DNA of 64,000 nt from Mixophyes australis (lineage: Eukaryota > Chordata > Amphibia > Anura > Limnodynastidae), in NCBI GenBank assembly GCA_036250195.1, contig JAVHZZ010000006.1, forward strand, positions 158,527,724 through 158,591,723, read 5' to 3'. A program made the position numbers and the translations under genes. A model generated the notes under the pieces. It searched no databases and was not told the origin of the DNA. It worked only from the letters and a program-made list of their open reading frames with translations. This document shows positions 23,959 through 36,609 of this stretch, in pieces (position 1 is the first letter of the stretch; every line of letters begins with the position of its first letter).

Positions 23959-24754
23959 CTGGTGGGAAGACAAAAAACACAAGAGTTACAAAGCACATGA
24001 TCTGTACACAATACTGCATTCACAGACAGAATACACTTCTCCTTTACTTTATAGATCATCTTTGATTTTCAATATTAGGAGAAAGAACAAGATTCACTGT
24101 TGCATCAATAATTTCAAAGAAGACACAAAGCTATCTGTTTCAGCATAACCTGACCTTTCCTAAATATATTACGGGACATTAACTCATTACAGACTCAGTT
24201 AAGTGATACCCAGGGAATGGGATGTTTTTGAAAAACGATCAAAGAAAACTTACGGAATTTGCATTTTTTTCAAAGATAACCCCCATTTTTAAGCCCATGT
24301 TTTACTTATGAGATTTTCCTGTGCTCCCCCTTAGGTCTATTTTCAAGTTACGAGTTTTTGGAGAAAGCAACAGGTAAGTCACTTCATCAATGAAACAGAG
24401 GTGTGTATGGAAATACCAAGAGAGTCCTTTCCTTGATTGGTAAATGTTACTGCTTTAAAATAAACTCTTTCTAGTGTGCCAATATAGGACTATGTTGTTC
24501 TGCTACCTTTGTTTTATTTTGATCCTTTTAAGCTATGCAAAAGTAACACAATAAAGGAATAATTATTTTACTTCATTAATAGTCTCTACGTCCTTTGTTG
24601 CATAGAGTAGTATGATGCTCTAGCCAATTGAATGGAAGACTGCAATTATTGCAATTATATTATGGATTCTACTACTGGATTATAAAACAGATATCTTGAG
24701 CTGATTTCTGTTCTTGAAATGAGTAATAAATTAGTCCATTCTAAAAGTTCTTAC
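23959..24754 (-). other. COL9A3 intron, no feature
   Basis: Unremarkable AT-rich intron. Confidence 0.5.
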
Positions 24755-24787
24755 CTCTCCTTTCTGTCCAACTGTGCCAAATGGTCC
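24755..24787 (-). CDS. COL9A3: COL9A3 exon 22 of window (COL2)
   Basis: 33 bp, GPFGTVGQKGE. The exon stops inside a triplet, and the next exon supplies the Y residue (Pro). Human has the same split. Acceptor TTGTAG, donor GTAAGA. Confidence 0.94.
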
Positions 24788-26941
24788 CTACAAAATAAAT
24801 CATAGAAAAAGAAATTAGCATTATTTAGAACAATGGTGTCCAATCTTTTTTAGCTGGGACCCTAAGTGTTTGTGTTCCATTACTTTGGGACCCCAGAAGA
24901 GGCAGTTTCTAATTGAATATCATAGCTACTAATACCATTAAATATTGTTAACACCGGATTTATAATAATAATACAGTTTATTGTGTGCAACCCAATTTGC
25001 AATATATCTTATATATATTATTGTTATTATACATATTGTTTATTTGGGAATTGCTAAAAAAATACTATGTAAATTATATGGACTATTTAACCTTTAAAAT
25101 GGCTGCTGAACATGTTGGGAAAAGAAGATCTGTGAAGTGTATGTGGAATCATTGCAAACTGCTTAGTAACTGCTCATGTGACCTCTGATGACATTTTGTA
25201 CAACACACCCACCACTGTCACAAGTTTATAAATGAGCCGGTAGCCCACTCATGAGTCTCGCTGACAAAAAATCATGGGTTATGCAGGTAGTATTGAAACC
25301 ATGCTTTGTAGTATCTGAAAATGTAACAGTACACATCTTTTTGCTACAACATCTACCAGCTGGAATGGACAATGTACATTTATTCTGAAAATTAATTTAA
25401 CAATATGCTGTATTACAGCAGCTTGTCCATGGTTTCCAGGTATACCTATCATTTACACAAGAATGAGGCAGCCATTTTGTGGGTTGAACTGATCAATATT
25501 GAAGAGAATGCAAACTATGATTTTTCCCTTTGCACTAGTGACTTCACCAAGGCATGATACAGTTTGTGCCTCTTGCTTTAGTTATGTCTCCCCTTCTTAT
25601 TGAATTCCTAGGCTGATATTGGTTCAGCCAGCACAATAGCTGCCTCCACTGTGCACAGGTGAGGTACACTTCAACTATTAGCTTCCAACAGTAGTAATAA
25701 ATCAATTCATAATAACAGCAAGAATAAGACTAAACACATACAGAGTTCCACAGTGCTGCTTAAATCTATATAGCCTGTTGTTTATATGTGAAGCCAAGTA
25801 GAACATATGCGTGAACTGCTACTGTAATGGAAAATGTATATGTACATATTGCAGTGCCTATGCAAATAATTGTGCTCATAACATACCAGCTCTCCTTTTT
25901 CTCCTGGAAGCCCATCAGAACCAGCAATACCCTGAAAGTGAACAGAGAAATGTGAGATCACACAGAGACAGGATATAATAAAGGAGACCTCCCACATCAA
26001 AGCATTTAATTGTCTACCAGATTTGTTAATTTCCTTTGCCATTAGACTTAACAGCAGATTTGCTGTTTATGTAATATTGTACCAAATGCACAGATCTAAA
26101 TTTATTTGTTGTTGTGTCCAAAGAAAAAACAAATCTGCCTGAACAATAAAATTCTTTGAATGTCTTCCACTTTAGCAGCTGGAGCTGTTACTCCCAGCTT
26201 TGAAATAAATAGGATAATGCAAGAGATCTAGATTATTTTGAATTAATCATTGGCAAGATATATATCTGCAGCCAGTGTCTAGAAATACAGTGCATGATAT
26301 TTGTGACCTAGGTGACCTGTTTAAGGCAACTATGCACAATTTCCCTTAAAAATACATATCCCCAATTGAGTATAAGTTGTTTTGCAATTTATTATTAAAC
26401 TAACATCACCTATGATCTAATCATGGCTAAGGCAAAAGGTCACTTCTCCCTACTCATCCTCCTCAGTCCACCACCTTCTTCTCCGGGACACATTCCACTC
26501 CCCTTGGATTTCGCAGCACTGCTCTCTCCTGGTTCACCACCTACTTCGCTTAATACTCCACTTCCCATCTTTTTTAAGAAGAAGGGTTAAGGGCGTATTA
26601 ATATCTATCTGCCTTTTGTTCACACATTAACGCATGAAAAGCAGCTTCAAAATAGGTCAAATAAGCGTCAATTTTACCATTCCTTTTAATGCTGGAATGA
26701 AATTCAATAAAGCCCTATCACCTATTTCTCATGCTTTAGCACATGCTATCAGTACAATAGATTGACTAATAGTATTGGTAAAAGCACAACGTATGAGAGA
26801 GTGTGAATGAGATTTGCATGTTGTTTTACCCGCAAATGGCAAACAAACAACCAAATAATGTTTTCAATTTATATTATCAATTGGGAAACATTAATAAAAA
26901 AATTCCGTTATTGATTCACTATCCCCATGAAAACATCTTAC
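24788..26941 (-). other. COL9A3 introns around exon 25887-25931, no clear repeat
   Basis: AT-rich. A stretch from 24830 to 25250 (GGTGTCCAATCTTTTTTAGC...GGGACCC) may be an old hAT-derived repeat. Confidence 0.35.
25887..25931 (-). CDS. COL9A3: COL9A3 exon 21 of window (COL2)
   Basis: 45 bp, GIAGSDGLPGEKGEL, one residue different from the human exon. Acceptor TTTCAG, donor GTATGT. Confidence 0.96.
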
Positions 26942-26977
26942 CTGATTGCCCTTTGGTCCCGAAGCCCCTACAGGACC
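26942..26977 (-). CDS. COL9A3: COL9A3 exon 20 of window (COL2)
   Basis: 36 bp, GPVGASGPKGNQ, four triplets. Acceptor CTCCAG, donor GTAAGA. Confidence 0.94.
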
Positions 26978-27629
26978 CTGGAGAAGAGAATGTTAAAGTT
27001 AAATCTATTGCATCCTGTAACACATTCCTGTTGCAGTCAGGCTTCAATTGTTCCCTTTTCTTCTGCATGAAAAGTAATTCCACTAATTGCCAACTAAATT
27101 AAGAATTTAATGTGGGATAAAAGGCCTCTTGTGGTGTGTCCGGTAAAGTTCAGGACAACTTACAGTGGTATAAACAAAGTTTGCTGGGTCTTAATGTGCA
27201 TGTTATTATTTCTGGATAGTTAACTGGAGGGCAATAAAGTTCCACTGCCCCAACCACATCTGTATAGACTAAAATCTTTCATACCAGGGTGTGTCTGCAG
27301 CAGCAACTAAACTCTGGATAGATTTCAGTGCAATGAATTTATCCTTTCACTGTTATCACATCCTTAAATAATGACATTGGATAACGTACCCTCTACTGTT
27401 AATTAATAAATATCTCATTTGCATTATTGACTTTTTTTTTTTTTTTTTTAAGGTCAGGTAGAAGTTAATTGACATTCTAATGACATAAATATATCTGTTT
27501 GCTCCTTTGCCCTTTATTACCAAACATTTTGTCATGTAAAAATGAATCTCACACTCGTCTGGTATATTCAGAGTAATGTGGTGTGGATTTATAATGGAAG
27601 TTTTGTGTTTGTATTCAACAGTCTCTTAC
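26978..27629 (-). other. COL9A3 intron, no feature
   Basis: Contains a T run at 27431-27449; otherwise nothing recognised. Confidence 0.5.
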
Positions 27630-27701
27630 CCGTTCCCCAAATCCACCACGAATTCCAGTAGGACCTGGTAAGCCAGGGTCACCAATGTTGCCTTTTGGCC
27701 C
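27630..27701 (-). CDS. COL9A3: COL9A3 exon 19 of window (COL2)
   Basis: 72 bp, eight triplets from GPKGNIGDPGLPGPTG to GFGER. The human exon has the same length. Acceptor TGTTAG, donor GTAAGA. Confidence 0.95.
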
Positions 27702-28258
27702 CTAACATAAGAATAGAGAAAACAAAACAATTTCAGTGCTACATAGCGTTACATGAACCACTTCAAAATCTTCCAAAACCATGAAAAACCTGTCATTATG
27801 ATGCAGTTTACAGCTGTATTGATTTAAGATTTACTATATTATTAATTTTAAAACGCCTTAATTTTACATTGCTAGGGTCAGACAATAGCTAAACCATTCC
27901 CCCTTGACTGGAAAGACACCTTAGACCAATACTGAGACTTAAAATATTTTACACCCGTGAGATGTATAGAAGGGCTGTAATACACTTTGGCTGTCTTTTA
28001 TGAAAACTAGTGCACAAGAAAATTGATGTCCATAGCAACCAATCATTGCTTGCTTTCATTTTCCAAGGAAAAATGATAGAATGCGATCGGTAACAACCTG
28101 ACACTCTGTTTCCAATCAATTGTAACTACTGCATATGACATTGGGGTATTGAGTGCAGCCAGGAGTGGGAGCACTTTAAATCCTTGCATTTAAATCATAG
28201 CTCATCCACTTTTCCCTCTATACACCGCACCTGCCAGAACAGACATCACATATAAATC

Positions 28259-28575
28259 ATTGAGGCAATCATTATTGATTAAGGTGCAAAATTAATTATT
28301 TACTTATGAGGATTTTATTTTTTTTAAATAATTAAGGGTGCAAAATTATTGAATTATTATATTAATTTGGCACTATGTAATGCCAAATAATAATCACCAT
28401 TACCAATTACTTAATATTATTAATGATATTCTATTTGTTGCACAATTTGGCATTACATAGTGCCAGAATTATATAATAATGCAATTATTTTGCCCTCTTA
28501 AAATTTAATTTTTTTTTTCCTCAAAAGTAAATTATAAATTAATTTTGTACCATAATAAACAATGATTGCCTCAAT
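28259..28575. mobile_element. AT-rich foldback element
   Basis: 317 bp with inverted ends ATTGAGGCAATCATT and AATGATTGCCTCAAT, and further matching inner blocks (GTGCAAAATTAATT / AATTAATTTTGTAC; TTTGGCACTATGTAATGCC / GGCATTACATAGTGCC). No coding frame. Family unknown. Confidence 0.75.
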
Positions 28576-28669
28576 AATTTACATATGATTGATGCTTCCT
28601 CTTATGTTCTCAATGGCAAAAGAGCTCAAAGTTTGAGCAATCTCGCCACTCACAACCACCTCTTTCATT

Positions 28670-28915
28670 TTGGCCGTCTGGATGGCGGTTTTGCGGTGGT
28701 TTTGAAAACCCCAGCTTAGTAAATATGGTGGTTTGTATGTTTATCATTGTTAAAATCAGGATGGAGATTTGTAAAGTGGTTGTTTTGAAAAAATGTAAAT
28801 TCTGACTGTTTTAACGGCAGTTTGAGCTTTAGTAATTCTGGCAGTTTTAAACCCGCCAGAAAAATTGCCAAAAAACCAGCGGTTTGACCAAACAGCCCTT
28901 TAATAATCTAGCCCT
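28670..28915. repeat. Old MITE related to the GGGCTAGATTTACTAA family
   Basis: CAGCTTAGTAAAT near the left and AATAATCTAGCCC at the right recall the ends of the element at 58498-58672. The ends are diverged. Confidence 0.4.
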
Positions 28916-28919
28916 AGGA

Positions 28920-30650
28920 GTCAATACACCAGAAGGTAAGCCTTTGCTCCTAAGGGAAGTTTGCAGAGAGAGAGACAGGTTTGGGCCGCTAGAGCCATCA
29001 GCATGATGGCTACTTTGTCTGCACAGATTCTTCTATGGTAGGAGCCAGTTTACTCCACTTCTTGGACCAGTGGTAAAATCCACTACAGACGCCTGGGTGG
29101 AAAGGATTGTGGCTCAAGGATAGATTATAAACTTCCTCAGATTCTTCACCATGGGGCTTCCAGCAGACAAGGCAATATGCCTTTTGCATGATCTTTTTCA
29201 GTCTTTGTTTCAACACCCAAAAACAGTGTTTTTTTACTGGCAGACAAAATTCTGTCCTTGCAAAGTAAAGTCTCTGTTGGCTCACAGACAGACATCTGTA
29301 CATGTCTGCATAAGAGTACTAGGCAAGATTGTTTCGACTTTTGAGGGGGTTCTGTTTGACCAGTTGCATGTGAGAGAATTCTAATTAGAACTCATTTCCA
29401 AGTGGAACAAATCCACCCTTTGTCTATCCAGCCAGGTGATTAGACTTTCTCAAAGGGTTGCGTCACCCACTCTTTTGGTGGATTAGTCAAAGCTCTAATA
29501 AATCTATTAGAATTGCAATTAGTGTTCTGCCCTCAAGTCAGTGCTCAACATTTTTGCGGGGATCGTCAGTAAAAATACAGTCTGATAATGACGCAGATGT
29601 GGCATACCTCAACCACAGGAGATGCAAAAAGGTCATCTCGTTATCGTAGAGATCAGCAAGATCTTGCGTTTGGCGGAACAGAATGTTCAGGCCATACTGG
29701 CAGTATTTATTGAGCAGCAGACTGAATGTTTTCTTCACCCTGAAATCTCAGTTCAACCACAAGGTGGACCTTTTTTGTTCAAAGGGAAGAACCCTAAAAG
29801 GTGTTGTTAGTAGACGCCTGTTCCATCTAATTTCTATTTCCCCTGGTAGCAATGCTTTCGAAGAAGGTGAAGAGAAAAGGGATTTGGGTCACTCTGGTGG
29901 CTCCAGAGAGACTGCGAAGATTCTTCCACACATACGTCCTCATCATTTTGGCAGGTCGGTCGTGGCATTCTCACAGAATCGGGTAGATGCCAGGTTGATC
30001 TATAGTTCCCCGAAAGTTCAGGTGTCAGCTGTCTTTTTTTTTTTTTTTAAAGATGATTGGCTATGTTGCCAGATGTTAAGACCTTTTTTACAGGGTGTAC
30101 TATACACCTTACATGTTTCCGGTGGCCCCATGGGATCTAAATTTGGTGTTGGATATTTTGCAGTATTCACCATTTGAACATTTGGAAGAAATACACTTAA
30201 AATTCCCCACCTGGAAGACTGCTTTTCTTTTAGTCATTTCAACTGCGAGAAGCGGTTCAGAGTTGACAGCTTTGTCTTGCAAGACTCCCCTTTATATTTT
30301 CAATGAGTATATGGCAGTACTTTGGCTCAGGTTTTCCTTTCAGCCTAAAGTGGTCTCTAGATTTCACCTAAACCAAGCTATAGTGCTTCCACCCTCGGTC
30401 CACAGTAGGTCTCCAGAGGAAGACGACTCTCTTCAATATCTGGATGTGGACCTATGTTCATAAGACTCACGATATTCACAAAACAGTGAGTCTTTTGGTA
30501 TTTTAGGAGGTAAACAAGAAAGGTTGTTCAGCGTCCAAATGATCTATTGCTAGATGGATTACATCCGCAATCTACCAGATTCTATAGGTTTAATGTAAAC
30601 CTACAGAATTTGGTTTGCTCATGCTGTTAACTTAAATTTCTTAATGGAAT
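28920..30650 (+). mobile_element. DIRS-type retrotransposon fragment
   Basis: Starts with a segment like 16960 of the first DIRS copy. It includes an RNase H-like VKIQSDNDADVAYLNH block at 29572-29620 and a recombinase block (PVAPWDLNLVLD...TAFLLVISTARSGSEL) at 30112-30265. The recombinase frame is open for about 120 codons, the rest is broken. No inverted ends were found, so it is truncated. Confidence 0.75.
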
Positions 30651-32209
30651 ATAGCGAGGTGGCCTTGAATAAATTAATAATAGGATCCCAGATCAATGGC
30701 TGACTTTAGGAGAGGTTAGGATTTAGGAAAGTTACACCAGTGTTAAAGGTTTCAATCTGGAGCCATCTGGCAGAGAAACCAGGCTACTAGCTGGCCCAAA
30801 TATGTAACATATACCTCACAAGATGATCTAATAAGAGTGGTGAATTTTAATCTGTATAATATGTTTGTTTAAGGGAAATACGTGGGACTTGGACAGGAAT
30901 TTTCTGAAATATATATACGATCCAGGATAAAATGTTCGTTTTCACTGCAGCTATACGGCCAAGCCAGGAGATAACATACCTACCCCATGCATGAAGGTCC
31001 TTTTAGATTTCAAGTGGAGAGGAGATACTCTTTATATTATGAGGAATAAGAGGTAGTAATATAGATGCACATTTTATCTCTTTTGTCCACCAATTGAAGT
31101 CATAATTTTGTGATAAGAGATGTTTACAGTTATCTGGAAAATGCTGTGGGAGGGCTTCAGAATTAGAGTAGTTTATTTTATTTCTCGAATATGAATTGAT
31201 AACTTTATAGGAAGAAAAACTTGGTAATAAAATCAATCATTGTATAGAGATATATTTATTACCGGAAATAAACTAAAACATAAAAACCTACAAATAAACC
31301 AACTGCATAAAATATACATGAAAATGAATCCAAAGCTCTCATCCCATATACAATATGTTTAGGATCTCTCCATTTATGACTCAATCCAGAGTAAATGAAA
31401 GAAAAACATTCATAAAGATTAAATAAAGAATAAAATGCTAACAGGTATATGTTAATTGTACATTCCTTCGTAGGGGGTATTCAATTGTTAGCGAGACGGG
31501 TGAAAATCCCGCGCTCTAAAAAATATTACCGTTAATACGGTAATTTACTCGCTGGATTTCAGCTCGCAGCTCAGGGAGCTGCGAGCTGAAATTCAGCGAG
31601 TAATTACCGTATTAACGGTAATATTTTTAGAGCGCAGGATTTTCACCCGTCTCGCTAACAATTGAATACCCCCCTTAGTGTTCAAATATTGGTTTAGTAT
31701 ATCCGCCTTTAATAATAATCAGTCGATATTATGCTATGACTTATAGCACAGTAAAAATATATTAAGGGACAGGAATCTGGGTCCCTGATAGTATACAACC
31801 TGCAGAGATACCACAGGTGCAGCTCACACTTATGGCTGTAATGGATGGTCTAGTCTTCAGTGCATTCACAGCAGTGTCAGCTCCACCATTTGTGGCTCAA
31901 TACCAAGTTGTGTCATATTTTCACCTATGTTCTATAATACATATCTCTATGCACTGCTTAATGTTTCTGCAGCTTCTCATAAATTGGCACAAAGTCAATG
32001 GGTCATTTCATACAAACAAAATTATAGCAACTAGAGCCCTGCCTAATAAACTTTGACAGACATCGCAGGATTATGTCTATAAACAATGACTTGTGTCTTG
32101 TACACGCTGGTCTGTCAGTATGTACAGATTGATTTTGCCCATTTGCCAATGATCTAGTTCTTCATCTGCTTCATTATGGTTCAAGATTTTAAAGCAATGA
32201 AATACTGAC
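30651..32209 (-). other. COL9A3 intron, mostly unassigned
   Basis: Apart from the palindromic MITE at 31473-31674, no feature was recognised. Confidence 0.4.
31473..31674. mobile_element. Near-perfect palindromic MITE
   Basis: About 202 bp whose arms of roughly 95 bp are almost exact inverse copies, from GGGGGTATTCAATTGTTAGC to GCTAACAATTGAATACCCCC, around the centre AGCTCAGGGAGCT. The few differences (such as GGATTT/AAATTC at the inner arms) suggest a young copy. Confidence 0.9.
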
Positions 32210-32263
32210 CTGAAATCCTCGCACTCCGGAGACTCCAATAGATCCTTGCAGACCGACACCACC
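32210..32263 (-). CDS. COL9A3: COL9A3 exon 18 of window (COL2)
   Basis: 54 bp, GGVGLQGSIGVSGVRGFQ; GVRGFQ is shared with human. Acceptor CCTCAG, donor GTCAGT. Confidence 0.94.
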
Positions 32264-33839
32264 CTGAGGAGACAAACACCAGGATAAACAGTACATTATC
32301 ACAGTGGTAGCAGTTTAGCTGAATCCCATCACAGCATGCAGGTCTTTTTTACCACTCCTGATCAGTCACCTGAAACAGTTGTACACTAAACATGTGTTTA
32401 ACATAGGCAGCAATAGGTGGTTAGCATGTACTTATATATGGGAGACTGTAGTATTTCAAAGTCAAGAAAATAGTGCCCATGTATGCAGTGTAGAGCTTCC
32501 ATTATTGGTCTAATCTTTCCCCCCTCCAGAACCATTTAGAAATATTGCTTATTTTCCCCAAATTCAGACCACTAATGCTATAATGGTTTTACTCTACTCA
32601 CCATGTGGCCCAGTACGATGGGCTTGGTCTGAAAATAATTCAGGTCATATGGGTATTTCAGTTTCACATGTTGAACATTATGGAGGAATTAAAGTTGGGC
32701 CTGACACAGATCTGCTCTTTGTTTGGCACAATGCTTAATTTAGACTATGGATAGGCAGCAGGAGACTTTACAACTGTTGAACTGCATATCCCAGAATGCC
32801 TTGATATGAATGTAATGGAACAACTCAAAAGCCACTGGTTGCAGATTTGGTAGGACAATTTGATCATTCTTCACCATACTAGTTGACCACTGTATCATGT
32901 GTAGGCTAATCCCAACCTGACAGATTGAACTCTGATTCAGTTGGGTAGGAATCGATCTGTCATATAGGAAACTCAGGTCACCTGATGGCCACCATCTGAA
33001 AAAGGGTGAGGTTATTAGCCCACTTGGCCGACGAGGAAGCACACAGCTGCAAGCTGCATATGTGAATGACTGGCTCTGTTCAATTTGACCACACTAGTGC
33101 ATGTAGAAATTGATTCAAGATCTAGCCATTTATTGGTCAGGATGAATGACCAGACTAGACTGTGAATGGTCATATTAAACAAAGCTAGATACAGCTATTT
33201 AGAAAACAAGTTCAGTTGAAGTGAAGGGATTTCTTATATATGTTTTAATTTAATTTAATGTGCACTCTATTTACAAAAATGCAACCCTATCACTAGGAAC
33301 TTGAAGTTGCAGGGATTTGGTTCCTATTGTACCGATAGGCTGCATTCTCATAAATATTGGTTTAGACCACATGTATTAAAGCACCAGACACATGAAAATT
33401 GCTGTTCTGCGCTCAAAATGAAAAGTGATGACCGATGGGCTAGTGTAACGAAACAGGATGTTACTGGACTAAGATTTTTTAATCATCACCAGTTTCTTAC
33501 CGTTTAATGTACTATTTAATCCTTGGCCCAGTCTAAGTATATACACCAGAGCATTGGTGTATTATGTGTATTATTATTTCATGTTATTAGGTACATTTTG
33601 TCCTTGCTATTACCTGCAATATTGTATGTATTAGAAATAGAAAGAATATTGCCATATTGTGTGGAAATAACAGGACAGTAGAAGTAATTTTCCTTGTGTT
33701 AGCTAAGGTAATTACCATTTTTCTCAAATATCCATTGTTATGAAGTGTGACGTAGACCTGGTTTGTAATCATGTCTGAGATACTTGACATAGCTAGCTGC
33801 CAGCCCATGTTAATTAGCTAAGTCAATAGGTAATCTGAG
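32264..33839 (-). other. COL9A3 intron, unassigned
   Basis: No coding or repeat structure recognised. Confidence 0.4.
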
Positions 33840-34320
33840 AGGTAATTAGGTTAGATCTTCTAGATGATATGCAATGTGCCTCCACAGTAAATATACTGGC
33901 TTAAATAGCATTGGGAAATGTATTAGTATGTATCAATATAAATGTTATTGTATCGAAATGTATCACAGACTCAGATTGTGTAATGTTGCAGATACAATGT
34001 GTCAAATGTCTTGTTCTTTTACGCAAGCGTGAAGTGTCATTCCCTGATGTAATATTGCAACCCTTTGTTTAGTGTATCCAGCCAAATATCTAATTGAGTC
34101 AAGCCATTCCATTGTAAAATCAAGGTAACAGAGACTGTATCTCTAACAGTTAAAGTGTCACTGATAGATCCCTGCTGTAAAGGGAGAGGATTGAAACATT
34201 TGACCCTACTCCCTGTGTATACAGCCAAGAATATAGGGAGAATAGAATGCCAAGAGAGCTATTCTAGCTTGGAGGATCCTGGTGTACAAGACATCAGTGA
34301 AAAGGACTCTGGGCCAGGCA
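33840..34320. repeat. Possible left part of an LTR-like repeat
   Basis: Sequence left of the hAT insertion continues on its other side, so both parts belong to one older unit. The left limit is not clear. Confidence 0.35.
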
Positions 34321-34682
34321 CAGGGCCGGATTAACTATAGGGCTAACTGGGCTGCAGCCCAGGGGCCTATGGCATCCAGGGGGCCCTTGAACGTGCTCAG
34401 CAGCAGTATTGATCGGTCGGGGGCGGGGGCGCCCCCGGCGCGATCAGTGCTGGTGAGCACTTTCACTGCGGTCCTTCTCTGCCGCGCTGTAGTCTCCTTA
34501 CTGAGGAGATCTCGTGAGTCTCACTCTCACGAGATCTCAGTAAAGAGCGTACAGCGCGGCGGAGAAGGAGGTAAGTGCCGAGGGGTTGGGCAGCTCGGAT
34601 CACGGGGGGGAAGGGGGGGGGCCCTCACGGGGAATGGAGGCCCCCTTAGCCCAGGGGCCTCCATTCCCTTAATCCGGCCCTG
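34321..34682. mobile_element. Short hAT element, GC-rich
   Basis: 362 bp with inverted ends CAGGGCCGGATTAA and TTAATCCGGCCCTG and a perfect 8-bp target duplication GCCAGGCA (34313-34320, 34683-34690). No transposase. The centre has an inverted pair around CTCACGAGATCTC and runs of G. Confidence 0.93.
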
Positions 34683-34759
34683 GCCAGGCATTGTGGTGCC
34701 GCTGTCCTGGTACCAGGACAGGGTCTGTGTGAGACAGTTTCCCAAGCTAGGTGACATAG

Positions 34760-34979
34760 TAACTGTCTAGCTAAAGGGTAGTGGTAATATTGCGGGAGGA
34801 TAAGACTGAGATTATTACTTTGGAGTGCTGACTGCAAAAGGCTGCTGGAGGATACACGCTACCATTACCCTGTATCTTGTAAACGTCTTGTGGTCTGCTG
34901 CTGTCGTAATAAAGCCTTATTTTGGATATACCCTGGTGTACCCGAGTGAGTTGAATCCCACAAAGGGTAACTGCCATCC
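34760..34979. repeat. LTR-like repeat, copy 2
   Basis: Parallels 14130-14370. AATAAA at 34908-34913. The end CCATCCCACA could be an LTR terminus. No internal region is attached, so it may be a solo LTR. Confidence 0.5.
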
Positions 34980-35053
34980 CACAGCTATTGATTAGCATTA
35001 GGTCAATGGGACTATGCGTAACCAATAGATGTCACAATGATGTTTATACTTAC

Positions 35054-35107
35054 AGCCACTCCTCTGGGTCCAGTCTCTCCTCTCTCTCCTGGAGGACCAG
35101 CTTCACC
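35054..35107 (-). CDS. COL9A3: COL9A3 exon 17 of window (COL2)
   Basis: 54 bp, GEAGPPGERGETGPRGVA, six triplets. Acceptor TTACAG, donor GTAAGT. Confidence 0.95.
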
Positions 35108-35922
35108 CTGTAACAAGAAATAAATCTTGCGTCTTAGACACAAAGTTTGCAGGCATGTTCTCATCACAGATAAACTATACCTTGTAACACTCTAAAATGA
35201 CATGAAGTGTAAACTCCTGAAAATCACCCATGTACAGTTATGGCAAATTACAGTGAAACTTAATTTGTACCCAAAAAAACCAACTTGATATGTTAAGGAT
35301 AAACTTTATAGTTTTTCCTTCAATTTCAGTATTTAGTATCACAAGTTGTAAATAAACATGTAAATGAGACTCAAACATTTTAGTGGTCATCATAATTCTG
35401 ATGAGGCTGTGTCCATTCTAAAAACTGATACCACTGCCTTTTCAGACAAGAAAAGTTTGATTTTTTTCAATGAACATGATTTAATAAACACAAATTGTGT
35501 TACCCATAGCGGTCAATCAGTTTGATCAGGTTAAACTAAATCAAGGCCCCCCAGTGAAGTATATGAGAAGCACTGTGTTTTGCATAATGATGAGCCACCC
35601 TCTTAATTCTAGCAATAAGTCAGTTGCTCACTGACCTGCCAGTTCAGCTGTTATTTTGTTTATACAAATATACAAGTAATTAAATTCAGCTCTATTGAAA
35701 AGAGCTGAAAGATTATGTCCGTCAGTGCTGTAAGCTGACATTGCTACACAGCTCTCAGTGCACCCTGCCTTCAGGTAACTGGAACAATATGCTACACAGG
35801 GAAGGAGTTCAGAAAGAGGGGTGGTTTCCTCAAAAGTGGACAACCCCTTTATTTCAAGTCCACAATCAGTATGGTAGGTGGGTGCACAGATTTGTTACAT
35901 TTGGGATTTGGGGGATACATAC
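35108..35922 (-). other. COL9A3 intron, no feature
   Basis: Unremarkable intron sequence. Confidence 0.4.
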
Positions 35923-35976
35923 GGGAATACCTGGCTCTCCAGAGGGACCAGCTTCTCCCAGTTCTCCAGAGCTGCC
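35923..35976 (-). CDS. COL9A3: COL9A3 exon 16 of window (COL2)
   Basis: 54 bp, GSSGELGEAGPSGEPGIP; GELGEAGPSGEPG is shared with human. Acceptor TTTCAG, donor GTATGT. Confidence 0.96.
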
Positions 35977-36085
35977 CTGAAAGAGGAATCACAATCAATC
36001 AGTTACCTACTAAATCTGCAACAAATGATTGCAAACTCACTAAATCAATACACTGGTTGTGTTCTTTGATATAATTATCACTTAC

Positions 36086-36130
36086 CAGCTGACCTTTCTC
36101 TCCTTTCGTTCCAGCTTTGCCCGGAAGCCC
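36086..36130 (-). CDS. COL9A3: COL9A3 exon 15 of window (COL2)
   Basis: 45 bp, GLPGKAGTKGEKGQL, five triplets, the same length as in human. Acceptor CCATAG, donor GTAAGT. Confidence 0.95.
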
Positions 36131-36609
36131 CTATGGGAATAGAAAGAGTAGAGAGTAAGTGATAGAGTAGTAGTACACAAATCTGAGGGACAGGACTTCA
36201 AGCGGGGTTCCAGAATGTGATCTTTGAGTCCTCTGGTTGTCAGATATGCAATACATTCTGTTGGAAACTGCCTCTTTTGAGGCCCCAGAGCAATGGCACA
36301 CTGACACTTGAGGGTCCTTGCTAAATAAAAGTTGAGCATCACTGTGATAGAAGACAACTATGTCAAGTTTATGGATAAGAATGCTTCAGTGTCACACTGC
36401 ATTTATCTTAATGCTGAAAAATATTTCTCTATTAACTAAACTATTTCTCCTTAACATTCCTGTAAAACCCATAATGATTCAAACCAAATCCTGGAACATA
36501 TTATATATTCATTGTTCGGAATTTGTGTTTTTCACACTACCCACTGTTAATACAGCCGTCTAACAATTTGCATTAAAAGAGGATTTATATACTTTTCACG
36601 GATTTTATC

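Noticed and set aside
23801..24148. + strand Pro/Gly-rich open frame
   Set aside because: Complement of COL9A3 exon 23812-23958.
29683..30177. 164-codon open frame as a gene
   Set aside because: It crosses DIRS-derived sequence in a frame other than the recognised recombinase block, so it is accidental.
34282..34770. 162-codon open frame as a gene
   Set aside because: It spans the GC-rich hAT element and both of its borders; it is a by-product of base composition.
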